A stretch of DNA of 36,827 nucleotides from Halochromatium roseum. GTDB taxonomy: Bacteria > Pseudomonadota > Gammaproteobacteria > Chromatiales > Chromatiaceae. A program made the translations under genes and the position numbers. The notes below the pieces were generated by a model. That model was not told the DNA's origin and ran no database searches. It saw nothing but the letters and a program-made list of their open reading frames with translations. Positions 24,158 through 32,752 of the stretch are shown one piece after another (the stretch's first letter is position 1; each line of letters starts with the position of its first letter). The stretch covers positions 1 through 36,827 of the forward strand of contig NZ_NHSH01000037.1 of NCBI RefSeq assembly GCF_016653315.1, read 5' to 3'.

Positions 24158-24530
24158 CTATGGCGCCATACAATTGAAGAACGGCTGCAAGCGCTGAGCT
24201 TCAGCCCGAGCCTCATCGAGCAACTGGCTCCAGTCATCGGGCAGATGGCCGCTTTCTAGCATCTTGCGGAAGACCCGGTAAGCATCGTTGCTGCTCTGGT
24301 AGGCGCGTTTCGTCTTCTCGTCGTTGACCCAGGCGAAGGCGATGAGCTTGGCTTGCGCGTGGTAGCGGAAAAACAGCCGGTCCTGCATTCTTCTTGGTAT
24401 CCCCGGAGGGGTCTTCCTGCTTCAGGGCGTCGACCTGCTGCGCCAAGGCTACGATCTGTGCCAGCAAGAGTCGCTGTGCAAAGACCCTCCAGCCGTTGAT
24501 GAACAAGCTCGCGGGCTGAGCTGGACTCAT
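24158..24530 (-). pseudogene. yhaV: yhaV toxin pseudogene with internal deletion
   Basis: Two pieces of a YhaV-family RNase toxin lie in different frames. The first begins at 24530 and gives FINGWRVFAQRLLLAQIVAL through DALKQEDPSGDTKKNA. The second, from about 24388, gives QDRLFFRYHAQAKLIAFAWV, then NDEKTKRAYQSSNDAYRVFRK and SGHLPDDWSQLL. YhaV proteins are about 150 aa and have roughly 50 residues between these blocks, which are missing here. An out-of-frame deletion near 24388-24395 therefore removed the middle and joined the ends in the wrong frame. The toxin should be inactive. Confidence 0.78.
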
Positions 24531-24718
24531 GCGTCCTCATCCGGCAGGGCCTCATTGATATCGATCTCGACATCGCCGACCAGCCCCTGGAGTCGTTCGA
24601 CGAGGACGGCATCCACCGCCTGCAGGCGTTCAGGGTGGTTGGCAAGATCGCGCTCTAGGAAATCGAGGAACGCGGCGAGTGCGGGATCATCGCTATCGAG
24701 GGGCACGGCACGGACCAT
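24527..24718 (-). pseudogene. prlF: prlF antitoxin, 5'-truncated
   Basis: The ORF (VRAVPLDSDDPALAAFLDFL, then ERDLANHPERLQAVDAVLVE and GDVEIDINEALPDED) is the C-terminal half of a PrlF/SohA antitoxin, which in full is about 105-110 aa. The AbrB-like DNA-binding N-terminus is missing: sequence homologous in character stops at about 24718, where the higB promoter region begins. It overlaps the yhaV remnant start by 4 nt, as in normal prlF-yhaV pairs. It may be untranslated. Confidence 0.72.
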
Positions 24719-24723
24719 AAAGC

Positions 24724-24752
24724 TTGCGCTAGTCCCGCTGCGGGACTATCTT
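24724..24752 (+). promoter_or_regulatory. higB promoter with operator palindrome in the spacer
   Basis: TTGCGC (24724-24729) and TATCTT (24747-24752) are separated by exactly 17 bp. The spacer is filled by the inverted repeat AGTCCCG-CTG-CGGGACT (24731-24747). The higB ATG is at 24759, so the mRNA would be leaderless or nearly so. A HigA-type repressor bound here would block RNA polymerase. Confidence 0.62.
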
Positions 24753-24758
24753 CTGACC

Positions 24759-25061
24759 ATGAGGATTATTGCGATCAGTCACCTGAAAGCCTTCTGGGAG
24801 CAGCATCCAGACGCTGAGCAGCCACTCCTCGCCTGGATCGATGAGGCCAAGAAGGCCAAGTGGCAGTCACCGAGCGACATCAAGGCGCAGTATCGCAACG
24901 CGAGCATTCTCAAGAGCCGCCGCGTCGTCTTCACTATCAAAGGCAACGACTACCGGCTCGTCGTCGCCGTCGCCTATCGGTACGGCGCACTTTATGTGAA
25001 ATTTGTCGGCACGCACCATCAATACGATGCGATCGACGCCGACACCGTTGAAATGGGTTGA
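24759..25061 (+). CDS. higB: HigB-family mRNA interferase toxin
   Basis: A 100-aa HigB toxin of the RelE superfamily: MRIIAISHLKAFWEQHPDAE, then IDEAKKAKWQSPSDIKAQYR, SRRVVFTIKGNDYRLVVAVAYRYGALYVKFVGTHHQYD and a C-terminal DADTVEM. The conserved KGNDYRL and the GTHHQYD near the end are typical of ribosome-dependent HigB. The ATG at 24759 follows the promoter closely; the upstream in-frame extension would read through prlF and is rejected. It is one of only two plus-strand loci in the window. Toxin-first order is characteristic of higBA. Confidence 0.92.
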   Translation: MRIIAISHLKAFWEQHPDAEQPLLAWIDEAKKAKWQSPSDIKAQYRNASILKSRRVVFTIKGNDYRLVVAVAYRYGALYVKFVGTHHQYDAIDADTVEMG

Positions 25062-25066
25062 ACGCC

Positions 25067-25456
25067 ATGCAGATCCAGCCGATTCGCACCGATCAGGACT
25101 ACCGTGCGGCGCTCAAGGCCCTCTCACCGCTGTTCGATCATGAGCCCGAGCCTGGCACGCCAGAAGGGGATTACTTCGACGTCATGCTGACTTTGGTGGA
25201 AGCCTATGAGGCCAAGCACTTTCCGGTTGATCTACCCAACCCGGTCGACGCCATCAAGTTCCGTATGGAGCAGTCAGGGCTCACGGCGCGCGACTTGACC
25301 CCGGCGATTGGGCGCACCAATCGCGTCTATGAAGTACTGAACGGTACCCGCTCCTTGACGCTACCGATGATTTGGAAGCTGCACAGTCAGTTTGGTATCC
25401 CGGCGGAAAGCCTGATCAAGCCCCCGCAGCAGGAGCAGGAGCAGGCCGGCACCTAG
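25067..25456 (+). CDS. higA: HigA-family antitoxin (XRE helix-turn-helix)
   Basis: A 129-aa antitoxin. The N-terminal block QIQPIRTDQDYRAALKALSP and the helix-turn-helix block IKFRMEQSGLTARDLTPAIG, then RVYEVLNGTRSLTLPMIWKL are typical HigA. I start at the ATG at 25067, 5 nt after the higB stop; a TTG at 25058 overlapping higB is possible. It should neutralise HigB and repress the upstream promoter. The C-terminus is a Gln/Glu repeat. Confidence 0.92.
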   Translation: MQIQPIRTDQDYRAALKALSPLFDHEPEPGTPEGDYFDVMLTLVEAYEAKHFPVDLPNPVDAIKFRMEQSGLTARDLTPAIGRTNRVYEVLNGTRSLTLPMIWKLHSQFGIPAESLIKPPQQEQEQAGT

Positions 25457-25470
25457 TGTCGAACGGCGCA

Positions 25471-25743
25471 TCAGGCCGCCCGCCGCTCTCGACGCAAGCG
25501 AGCCAGCGTGCTCTGGAAGCTGGAGAGTGTCAGGCTGAAGCCTTGGCTGTGCAGTGTGTCGAGCACAGCATGATGGCTGGCTCCGGCGGCCAGCGCATGC
25601 TCGATGTCATCGAGGACTTCACGAAGTCGGGCAGTATCTGAGCGCGGCAGACCACGATGCTCATTGGCCAGTTCTTGCAAGGCTTCAGAGACCTTCTGCT
25701 TGTTGATTTGGGATTGTGGCAGAGCACTTTGTGCGGCTTTCAC
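25471..25743 (-). CDS. Small protein downstream of virD4, unknown function
   Basis: A 90-aa basic/helical protein (MKAAQSALPQSQINKQKVSE..., then DIEHALAAGASHHAVLDTLH and STLARLRRERRAA). No family recognised with confidence. It lies 27 nt after the virD4 stop on the same strand, so it is the last gene of the conjugation operon. The arrangement of a helix, a His-rich turn and an Arg-rich tail recalls small DNA-binding mobilisation accessory proteins (TraK/MobC-like); that is a guess. Confidence 0.6.
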   Translation of the reverse strand: MKAAQSALPQSQINKQKVSEALQELANEHRGLPRSDTARLREVLDDIEHALAAGASHHAVLDTLHSQGFSLTLSSFQSTLARLRRERRAA

Positions 25744-25770
25744 GAATGACTCCTGACGAGTGGTTGCTGG

Positions 25771-27687
25771 CTAGGCCGCCTCGGCAAAGGCGGCCAGGGC
25801 TTCGGGTGTGGCGATATGGGTGATCTCGGCGAGAGCCGCGGCCATCTGCTCGAGTTCTTCGGCTGAGGGCTGGCCTCGCGGAACCGGGATCTGGTCGATG
25901 GCCGTGCGGATCTCGCTGGCGGAGGTAAGCCGGTTGGGCTCGGCTTGCTCGATGCTGTTGATGCTGCCGTCTTCAGGATAGGGATCGCCCTCCCCTTCCC
26001 GCCGGATGCTGACCGTTGGAGGCGGCTCTTGCGATGCGATCTTGAGCGGCGCTGGCAGTGGCAGCGCGGCGAGCTGGCGTTGCTTGAAGGTCTTGTCGCG
26101 GTAGTAGCGCAGCTTCTGGCCGATCAGCGGTCGGATGCCCTCGACCAGCACGAGGGTCTCGTCATCACGCAGGTTGGCGATCTCGTCGGCATCGAGGATC
26201 GACTGACCGGTCTTGGAGACCTGTTTTGAGCGCTTGCCATCGGCGTAGCTGTAGCTGGTCTGGCTGACGGTGCGCTGGCCGACGATCTTGGAGATCGCCT
26301 CGGCCAGGTCGCGCCGATGCACTGGTGGGCGGTAGTAGACCCGTGCGCGATGGTTGTCGATGAAGGCCTCGGCCAATTCGCGACCGTAGACCGCTTGCAG
26401 CTGGGCCTCGGACTGGATGACGGTGGCGATGCGGATACCCCAGCCGCGCACGTAGCTGAGTGCATGGACGAGCTTGTCGACCCGGCCCAGGCTCAAGAAC
26501 TCATCGAGCAGCATCAGTACCGGGACCTTGAGTGCGGGATCATCCGCCGGCGTCTCCCCGGCCTTGGTGTTGCTGGCGAGAAAGAACTCGATCAGCAGGC
26601 GCAGCAGCGGGGTCAGCCTGTGCAAGTCGTCTGGAGCGATGGAGATGTAGAGCGACTGCGGCTCGCGGCGGAAGCGGCGTAGATCGAAGTCGCTGTGGGA
26701 GGTGGCCCGGTCGATCAGCGGGTTCGCCCAGAGGGTCAGCTTGGTCGCCAGGGACGACTTGATCGAGCCGCGCGGCTTTTCCGGCTCGTTGCAGAAGCTG
26801 AGGATGTAGCGTTTGCAGAGGCTGGAGAGGGCAATCCCCCGCTGCTCGAGGTCCTCGAGCAGGGCTTGCAGATACTCCCCGCTTTCTTCCTCCGAGCGCA
26901 GCAGCCGATGCACCTGGCCGATGGTCAGTGGCCAGTTCATGGCGGGACCGGCCTCGAGCACCAACAGCAGCAGGCCGATCAGCAGATCGCGCGCGACGTT
27001 GTCCCAGTAGGGATCGTGGCTCTCGTTGGGAACCAGGATCGCGGCGACCGTCTGCACATCGGTGACCCGCAGGTCGCCCTCGCGGATGGTCTCCAGGACG
27101 TTGAAGCCGTGGGTCTGGCCCTCTGCGTGGAGCGGATCGAAGCGAAAGACCCGCTGGCCGAGCACCCGGCCCCGATAACCCGAGGTCAGGCTGTAGTTCT
27201 CGCCTTTGATGTCTAGCACGATGGTCGAGCCCTGCCAGTGCAGCAGGTTGGGAACGACGAAGCCGACGCCCTTGCCGGTGCCGGTGGCCGCGGCGAGGAA
27301 CGGATGCAGATCGCCATTGAAGGCGAGCAGCCGACCACGGTGGCGACCGAGCAGGATCGACTGGCCGCCGGCCTGATAGAGCCGCGCGCGGCTGATCTCG
27401 CCGGTGCGGGCCAAGCGGGCGGCGCCGTGTAGGGGCTTGGGTGGCAGCAGCGCGAAGGCGACGAAGGAAGGAATCCCCACCGCCGAGGCCCCACCGGCGA
27501 GCCCGGCAAGTAGCAAGTTGTCCGGCTGCAGCCCGTGTTGCAGCCCGGAGAGCCAGACCGCGACCATAAATCTGTAGTCGGATAGCTCGGCGTAGGTCCA
27601 AGAGGCCACGGGCAGGAAGGACAGCAGTCCCAGCGGGACCGAGAGCCCGATGATCCACTTGATGGCGGTGGTCGGTCGCTTCAGCAC
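25771..27687 (-). CDS. virD4: VirD4/TraG-type conjugative coupling protein
   Basis: A 638-aa coupling ATPase that would hand the relaxosome to the secretion channel. Two N-terminal membrane segments (WIIGLSVPLGLLSFLPVASW and LLAGLAGGASAVGIPSFVAF) precede Walker A AAATGTGKGVG and Walker B VLMLLDEFLSLG. Late motifs include IRIATVIQSEAQLQAVYG and ARVYYRPP. I start at the GTG at 27685-27687 (VLKRPTTAIKW), which overlaps the virB11 stop; an in-frame ATG at 28038 lies deep in virB11 and gives an implausible Arg-rich extension. Confidence 0.93.
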   Translation of the reverse strand: MLKRPTTAIKWIIGLSVPLGLLSFLPVASWTYAELSDYRFMVAVWLSGLQHGLQPDNLLLAGLAGGASAVGIPSFVAFALLPPKPLHGAARLARTGEISRARLYQAGGQSILLGRHRGRLLAFNGDLHPFLAAATGTGKGVGFVVPNLLHWQGSTIVLDIKGENYSLTSGYRGRVLGQRVFRFDPLHAEGQTHGFNVLETIREGDLRVTDVQTVAAILVPNESHDPYWDNVARDLLIGLLLLVLEAGPAMNWPLTIGQVHRLLRSEEESGEYLQALLEDLEQRGIALSSLCKRYILSFCNEPEKPRGSIKSSLATKLTLWANPLIDRATSHSDFDLRRFRREPQSLYISIAPDDLHRLTPLLRLLIEFFLASNTKAGETPADDPALKVPVLMLLDEFLSLGRVDKLVHALSYVRGWGIRIATVIQSEAQLQAVYGRELAEAFIDNHRARVYYRPPVHRRDLAEAISKIVGQRTVSQTSYSYADGKRSKQVSKTGQSILDADEIANLRDDETLVLVEGIRPLIGQKLRYYRDKTFKQRQLAALPLPAPLKIASQEPPPTVSIRREGEGDPYPEDGSINSIEQAEPNRLTSASEIRTAIDQIPVPRGQPSAEELEQMAAALAEITHIATPEALAAFAEAA

Positions 27688-28796
27688 GCCCGCTGCTCCA
27701 GATCGCAGCCCGTGTTGGCCGTAGTCAGGCCGCCGTTGATGCCATGACCTGGGATCTTCGGCAGAAAGCGGATCTCGGTGACGCGCTTGCGCTCCATCTG
27801 GATGATCACGTCGACCAGGTTGAACACCAGCCCGCGGATGTCCTCGCGCGTCAGCCCAGCGCCGGCGCTGGATTGGCGGACCATCAGCATCAGCTGCTCG
27901 ACCGCGGCTGCGGCGCTGTTGGCATGCAGGGTGGTGATCGAGCCCGGATGCCCGGAGCCAACGTTGCGCAGATAGAAATAGGTCTCGTCGTCGCGCAGCT
28001 CGGCGAGCATGATCCGGTCTGGCTTCATGCGCAGGCATGAGACCAGTAGATCCTTGACCGTCACCGGCGAGATGCCGGCGCCGTCGCGACTGAAGAACAG
28101 CCGCACGGTGTTGGTCTGTGGAAACTGCAGCTCCTTGGCATCCTCGATCGCGATCAACCGCTCATCGCTGGGGATCTCGGCGATCATCGCCTTGGACAGG
28201 GTGGTCTTACCCGAGCCGGTCGCGCCGGAGATGATGACGTTCAGTCGGTGGGCGACGATCTCGCGCAGGATGCCGGGCACACTGGCTTGGTCTTCGGCAG
28301 ACCAGTCCGCCAATCGGGAGCGGACGGATGCGCGATGGCCGATCGTGCCGACGCAGGCGCCCTGCCCGACTTTTTCTTTTCCTACTGCCTTCTCTGCGTT
28401 GAGTGCAGGCAGTACCAGATCGAAGGCACCCTTCTCCGCCAGTTGATCGAGGCTGAAGGTGACATGGCTGGGCCGGCGGATGGTGATCGAGGGCTCCTCA
28501 GCCGCCGGGGGGAGCACGATCTGGATGCGCTCCCCGGTCGGCAGGTGGCCGCTGAGGATCGGCGAGCGTTCGCTGATGCTGGCCGACATGTAGCTGGCCA
28601 CGGCCTTGGCGAAGCCTTGCAGCCAGGCGGCGTTGAGGTTGTTGGCCGGGATCTGCTCCCAGCCCTGGGCGCCTTCAATGAACAGGAGGCCGGGGCCGTT
28701 GATGCAGAGATCGGTGACATCCTCGCGGGCCAGGATCGGGCGGATCGGCCCGAGGATATCGTGCAGCAGGTGGCGGGCGGTGTTGTCGCTGTCCAT
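27681..28796 (-). CDS. virB11: VirB11 secretion ATPase
   Basis: A 371-aa hexameric traffic ATPase of the type IV secretion system. Walker A ISGATGSGKTTLSKAM, the Asp box IAIEDAKELQF, Walker B RIMLAELRDDE and the His box GHPGSITTLHANS are all intact. It powers pilus assembly and substrate entry together with VirB4 and VirD4 at the inner membrane. The start is MDSDNTARHLL at 28796; a GTG at 28805 overlapping the virB10 stop as GTGA is an equally good coupled start. Frames further upstream lie within virB10. Confidence 0.93.
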   Translation of the reverse strand: MDSDNTARHLLHDILGPIRPILAREDVTDLCINGPGLLFIEGAQGWEQIPANNLNAAWLQGFAKAVASYMSASISERSPILSGHLPTGERIQIVLPPAAEEPSITIRRPSHVTFSLDQLAEKGAFDLVLPALNAEKAVGKEKVGQGACVGTIGHRASVRSRLADWSAEDQASVPGILREIVAHRLNVIISGATGSGKTTLSKAMIAEIPSDERLIAIEDAKELQFPQTNTVRLFFSRDGAGISPVTVKDLLVSCLRMKPDRIMLAELRDDETYFYLRNVGSGHPGSITTLHANSAAAAVEQLMLMVRQSSAGAGLTREDIRGLVFNLVDVIIQMERKRVTEIRFLPKIPGHGINGGLTTANTGCDLEQRAC

Positions 28797-28801
28797 GTTG
28801 A

Positions 28802-29965
28802 TCACCGCTGCACGAGTTGGTAGACCGGCGCGAGGTCGACATCGCGCGCAACCAGGATGTTGATGGTCGCGCCCTGATGCTTGTGCAGGGTCGGCTTGAT
28901 CTTGGCGAATTCGGCGAAAACCGTTGACAGGCTGTCGTTGGTGGACTGCTCGATCCACTGCGACTGATCGCTGGTCAGCTGCTCGCGCGCCCAGCTTTCG
29001 GTGCCGAAGCTGACCGCCGACATCAGGACCGGGATGCCGACCCGCTGCCAGTAGTGGTTGTTGATCTTGCCGCCCATGCCGGCCTGACCGAGCGGTCCGG
29101 TGCCGGGCGAGGCGATGTCGACGATGACGCCTTCGGGGGTGCGCACCCGATCCCAGACGACGAAGATGCGCTGCTTGCCATAGGTCAGGGATGCGGTGCG
29201 GTACTCGCCAAGGACCTGTGAGCCGCGATCGAGCAGCACCACGGTGCCGTCGGCGCCGTAGACATCGCGCGGCAGGGTGCAGCCGACCATGCCGGCCTGA
29301 TCGCTCTGGATGGCGGTGTCCAGGATGCAGGGGATGTAGGTGCCCTTGGGCAGGAAGAAGGTCATGTCCGAGAGGCGCCGAGCGGTTGCGGTGGCGGTGC
29401 GGGTGGCCGACAGATCGATGCCGCCACGATGGTGCGCGCTGTCCGCTCCGGCTCCGCTGCTCGCGCTGCTGACCGATCCGCCGGAGCCGCCAAGGGCTGA
29501 GGCCAGTCGTCGTTTGCGGGCGATCTCCTCTGGCGTCTCTTCGGGCTCGGACCTCGACTCGGGCTCGCGCGGCACCGGTGGTGGCAGTTGCGGGACCGGG
29601 TAGCTGACGCGCGGCTCTGGCGGTGGCAGTTGAGGAAGGGTCGGGATGACCGGGGGCTCGGGGATCTCAACCTGAGTGGGCTCGGGTTTCGGGGCCGGTT
29701 TTTCCGGCGATGGTGGCTCGAAGACCGGGAGCTCGTAGTCGCCGATGTTGAAGCGCAGCTGCGACCGGTGCGGTCCGGTGTCCTCATTTGGCGATGGATC
29801 AGATAGCTCGGCAACGATCACCGCGGCCAAGACGCCGGTGCCGAGGGTGGCCATGGTGCCGATGAAGGCCCACTTCCACAGCGGACTTGCGGCACGGGCG
29901 ATAGGCGCATCGCCGCGCTCGACGATCTGCTCGTAGCCCTGATCTTCGGTGGCGTCCATGCTCAT
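28802..29965 (-). CDS. virB10: VirB10 core-complex protein
   Basis: A 387-aa VirB10/TrbI protein: cytoplasmic N-terminus, one membrane helix (FIGTMATLGTGVLAAVIVAE), a long Pro-rich periplasmic spacer (about residues 80-145) and the conserved C-terminal beta-barrel domain with KGTYIPCILDTAIQSDQAGM and VLLDRGSQVLGEY, then FVVWDRVRTPEGV. It spans both membranes and links the ATPases to the outer pore. Its start overlaps the virB9 stop (ATGA). Confidence 0.94.
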   Translation of the reverse strand: MSMDATEDQGYEQIVERGDAPIARAASPLWKWAFIGTMATLGTGVLAAVIVAELSDPSPNEDTGPHRSQLRFNIGDYELPVFEPPSPEKPAPKPEPTQVEIPEPPVIPTLPQLPPPEPRVSYPVPQLPPPVPREPESRSEPEETPEEIARKRRLASALGGSGGSVSSASSGAGADSAHHRGGIDLSATRTATATARRLSDMTFFLPKGTYIPCILDTAIQSDQAGMVGCTLPRDVYGADGTVVLLDRGSQVLGEYRTASLTYGKQRIFVVWDRVRTPEGVIVDIASPGTGPLGQAGMGGKINNHYWQRVGIPVLMSAVSFGTESWAREQLTSDQSQWIEQSTNDSLSTVFAEFAKIKPTLHKHQGATINILVARDVDLAPVYQLVQR

Positions 29966-30774
29966 CGGGCGGTCCTCTGGATGAAGGGGCTGGTGGTCTC
30001 GCCGGGGTTGTCACGTGCAGAGGGCGCGAAGGCGTCGTTGCGCACGCACATCACGGCTTGGCCGGAGCGCAGCCGCCACTCGTTGCCGACGGCAGGCAGG
30101 ATCAGCCAGTTGTCGCGCACGGTCTTGTTGACCAAGGTTTCGCCGCCGTCAGGACCGATGGCGAACACCGACGGAAAGGTGGTGTTTTCCGGAAAGCGCA
30201 TGAAGGTGTGCGTGCCGTTGTCGAAGATCTCGGCTGGCTGCACGGTAGGTGAGCCGGCGCCGGCGTAGTGGTAGTTCTTTCGCGTCTGGGCATGCGGGTC
30301 GAGGGACGCTGATAGCTCGCGCTTGGCTGTGGCGGTCTCGGTGGCGCGTCGCTGCTCGTTCGGGTAAGAGAAGCGGATGCCGTACATCGGCGCCCGAGCG
30401 TTGAGGCTGAGGTCGAAGGTGTAGATGCGCCCAGTGGAGGTGCTGACGATCAGGTTGGTGTCCGGAACCTCGGCGGTGGGCTTAATGGCGATGATGTTTC
30501 CATGCTTGCCGACCTCCCAGGCCTCGGAGTCGCCGGTATAGAAGCGCTCCATCTCCTCGCCCTCAGCGAATTGGATGAACAGGGCGCGGCCGATGGCGGC
30601 CTGGAGGTTGTAGACCTGATCAGGGTGATAGCTGGTGTAGCGCAGGCGTCCATCGACGGCGGAGGCCTTCGGATAGGTTGCGGCCATGCCAGGGGCTGGC
30701 ACCGAGAGCGCGAGCGCGAGGCCAGCCGCCGTGATCGGCAGGGACCATCTGAACAGGGGCGATATCCGGCTCAT
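29962..30774 (-). CDS. virB9: VirB9 outer-membrane core protein
   Basis: A 270-aa VirB9/TrbG protein. It has a signal peptide (LFRWSLPITAAGLALALSVP ending APGMAA), the conserved N-terminal block DGRLRYTSYHPDQVYNLQAA, IVSTSTGRIYTFDL, and C-terminal IFDNGTHTFMRFPENTTFPS and ETLVNKTVRDNWLILP. It forms the outer ring with VirB7 and VirB10. The ATG overlaps the virB8 stop (ATGA). Confidence 0.94.
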   Translation of the reverse strand: MSRISPLFRWSLPITAAGLALALSVPAPGMAATYPKASAVDGRLRYTSYHPDQVYNLQAAIGRALFIQFAEGEEMERFYTGDSEAWEVGKHGNIIAIKPTAEVPDTNLIVSTSTGRIYTFDLSLNARAPMYGIRFSYPNEQRRATETATAKRELSASLDPHAQTRKNYHYAGAGSPTVQPAEIFDNGTHTFMRFPENTTFPSVFAIGPDGGETLVNKTVRDNWLILPAVGNEWRLRSGQAVMCVRNDAFAPSARDNPGETTSPFIQRTAR

Positions 30775-31478
30775 TGGGCATCCTCTGGGTCGGTGCGGTA
30801 GTTGGTGACAGCGAAGCCCAGGGCGTTGTCGGCCAGCACCGAGAGCGGGATGGCGGCGTCGGGCTCGTACTCGTAGGCGATGGTGGAGATCCAGTGACGG
30901 CGCCGGGTCTTCTCGCCGTCGCTGAGTGCGGTGACATAGCGGACCTGGGCCAGCCCCTGCTTGAGGAAGCTGATCGACTTGATGGCGATCTCGACGCTCT
31001 TGTCGTCCCGGTAGCGGTTGACTGGGGCGTTCGGGTTGTCCTGGGCGAAGTCCTGCAGATAGGACTCTCGGGCCTGGCCGACGGACATGAGCATCACGCG
31101 GCGGTATTGCTCTTGGACGGTTGGAAAGAAGTAGCCCTCGCGAGCGCGGATGTAGCGAGCGAGATAGCCCTTATCGAGCAGGTCTTGGCGGCCGAGGCCG
31201 GTCTCCTCATCGATACGGTGCAGCACGTCGACCGCACCGGTTGCCGAGTCGACGCGCACGAAGATCGGCTCGACCGTCTTCAGCGGTGTCAGTGCGGCAA
31301 CCGCCACCACGCTAGCGAGGGTCAGCAGCAGGCACAGGGCCGCGACGACCCAGGCGATCCGCGCCTGTCGGCGGGCTGCCTCGTTGGCGTCGTAGTCCCA
31401 GTCGAGGAAGCGCTGCATCGCGGTGACGCCTGATACCTTGAGCTCGGCCTGATCAGGCTTCGGAGAAGAACGGGACAT
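30771..31478 (-). CDS. virB8: VirB8 inner-membrane scaffold protein
   Basis: A 235-aa VirB8/TrbF protein. It has a short cytoplasmic N-terminus (RFLDWDYDANEAARRQ), one membrane helix (AWVVAALCLLLTLASVVAVA) and a periplasmic domain with the usual YIRAREGYFFPTVQEQYRRV and IKSISFLKQGLAQVRYV. The start at 31478 overlaps the virB7 3' end by 26 nt; a start at 31418 would avoid this. It nucleates the inner-membrane complex. Confidence 0.92.
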   Translation of the reverse strand: MSRSSPKPDQAELKVSGVTAMQRFLDWDYDANEAARRQARIAWVVAALCLLLTLASVVAVAALTPLKTVEPIFVRVDSATGAVDVLHRIDEETGLGRQDLLDKGYLARYIRAREGYFFPTVQEQYRRVMLMSVGQARESYLQDFAQDNPNAPVNRYRDDKSVEIAIKSISFLKQGLAQVRYVTALSDGEKTRRRHWISTIAYEYEPDAAIPLSVLADNALGFAVTNYRTDPEDAQ

Positions 31479-31635
31479 CGGCGTGGGTACTCTCTTTCAC
31501 CGGGTCATAGTGGGTAGGGTTCAGGCTGCGATAGGCCGAGGCGTCGCAGGACGGTGCCTTGGGCACGGTCGAGCAGGCGCCAAGCAGCAGCGGTAGCGCG
31601 CAGAGCGCGAACGGGGCGAGCTTTGGGTACGGCAT
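31453..31635 (-). CDS. virB7: VirB7-like lipoprotein
   Basis: A 60-aa protein with a lipoprotein signal: MPYPKLAPFALCALPLLLGAC, lipobox LLGAC with the acylated Cys at residue 21. A short polar tail with a second Cys (PSCDASAYR) could bond to VirB9. A GGAGG box 5 nt before the ATG at 31635 fixes the start; the longer in-frame opening at 31689 lies within virB6. Position and size, rather than strong sequence identity, make it VirB7. Confidence 0.8.
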   Translation of the reverse strand: MPYPKLAPFALCALPLLLGACSTVPKAPSCDASAYRSLNPTHYDPVKESTHADVPFFSEA

Positions 31636-31636
31636 G

Positions 31637-32752
31637 TCATCCTCCGGCACGTCGACGACGGCGTGCCTCCAAGTGGTTGCGGGCATCACGGTCGAGATCC
31701 GGGTTGGCGCCGACGGCGCTGGACGGGGAAGCGGTGCGGTTGCTGTCGGTGCGGGAGACCTTCGGTGCGCCGTGGACTAGCCGAGCGAAGGCGGCCTGAC
31801 GGGTTTTCACCATGCGCTCATGCAGGGCCTCGGCACCGCGCACGCGGCGCCACCGGGCGGCATCACGCCAGGCGTCGATGTGCTTGCCGCCGGCGTGGTG
31901 CATCGCGCCTTGGATGCCGCGCCAGGCGCTGTTGCCGATGGACAGGCCGATGCCGCCGGAGAGACTCGATGCCATGTTCGGCAGCTCGGCAAAGATCTTG
32001 GCTAGCAGGAGCAGCATCAGCGCCGGTGCCATCAGGGCGATCAAATCGACGTTCTCTGGGGAGTCATCGAGGACATCGATGTAGTTGTCGACGATGGCAT
32101 CGGCCATGCCGGCGATGCCGCCGACGAAGAGGGCTAAGAACGCAAACTGGATGCCGTAGCTGAGCCACTTGGTGAAGTATTCGCGGGTCGACTGAAACAG
32201 CAGCCCGATGATCATCAGCGGACCCACGGCGACGACCAGGGACAGGCCGATCTTGGCCGTGGCCAGAGCGATGACCGCAGCGACGCCAAAGATCAGGAAG
32301 ATCACGAACAGGATCGCGGCGAACAGGCTTGGCCCTGGATCGGTGAAGCCGCCGGCCGACCAGATGGCGCTGATGCCGGTCATGGCGCGGTCGCCAATGC
32401 CATCGAATACGGCACCGATGGAGGTCTCGTCGCCGAGCGAGATGATGCCGGAGAAGGTCGCGAGCAGGTCGCTCGGCAAGGCTCTCAGGTGATCAGCCAG
32501 GATGCTGTTGTAATGCCCGGCACTGCCGGCCAGCGCAAACACCAGTGCCAATAAGGCGGCTGTCTGAATGAATTTGCTCAGCGGAAGCTCGGACATGCCG
32601 CGCAGCAGCACCGCGCCCATGGCGATGAAGGCGATGATCCCGAGCACCGTGATCGGCCCATCGACATAACCGGTCGCGGATGTGATGGCCTCGTTGACAT
32701 ACTGGTCCAGTACGCTGTCGAGAGCGTCGAAGAGACTGGTGAAAACGTCCAT
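31637..32752 (-). CDS. virB6: VirB6 polytopic membrane protein
   Basis: A 371-aa VirB6/TrbL protein with several hydrophobic segments: ITVLGIIAFIAMGAVLL, ALLALVFALAGSAG, FAAILFVIFLIFGVAAVIALA, LVVAVGPLMIIGLLF, and FAFLALFVGGIAGMADAI. The conserved Trp-containing loop (REYFTKWLSYGIQFAF) is present. It belongs to the inner-membrane channel. I start at the ATG at 32752; a TTG at 32758 is possible. The C-terminus is charged (ARNHLEARRRRRAGG). Confidence 0.92.
   Translation of the reverse strand: MDVFTSLFDALDSVLDQYVNEAITSATGYVDGPITVLGIIAFIAMGAVLLRGMSELPLSKFIQTAALLALVFALAGSAGHYNSILADHLRALPSDLLATFSGIISLGDETSIGAVFDGIGDRAMTGISAIWSAGGFTDPGPSLFAAILFVIFLIFGVAAVIALATAKIGLSLVVAVGPLMIIGLLFQSTREYFTKWLSYGIQFAFLALFVGGIAGMADAIVDNYIDVLDDSPENVDLIALMAPALMLLLLAKIFAELPNMASSLSGGIGLSIGNSAWRGIQGAMHHAGGKHIDAWRDAARWRRVRGAEALHERMVKTRQAAFARLVHGAPKVSRTDSNRTASPSSAVGANPDLDRDARNHLEARRRRRAGG

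Noticed and set aside
23787-24173. Minus-strand 128-aa open frame ahead of pglW as a BREX regulator
   Set aside because: It overlaps the start of pglW and mixes frames; no helix-turn-helix or WYL-like motif. The coding-like scraps lie in other frames.
27688-28038. N-terminal extension of VirD4 to an ATG at 28038
   Set aside because: The extension is Arg/His-rich, lies inside virB11, and the natural VirD4 start with its first membrane helix follows the GTG at 27687.
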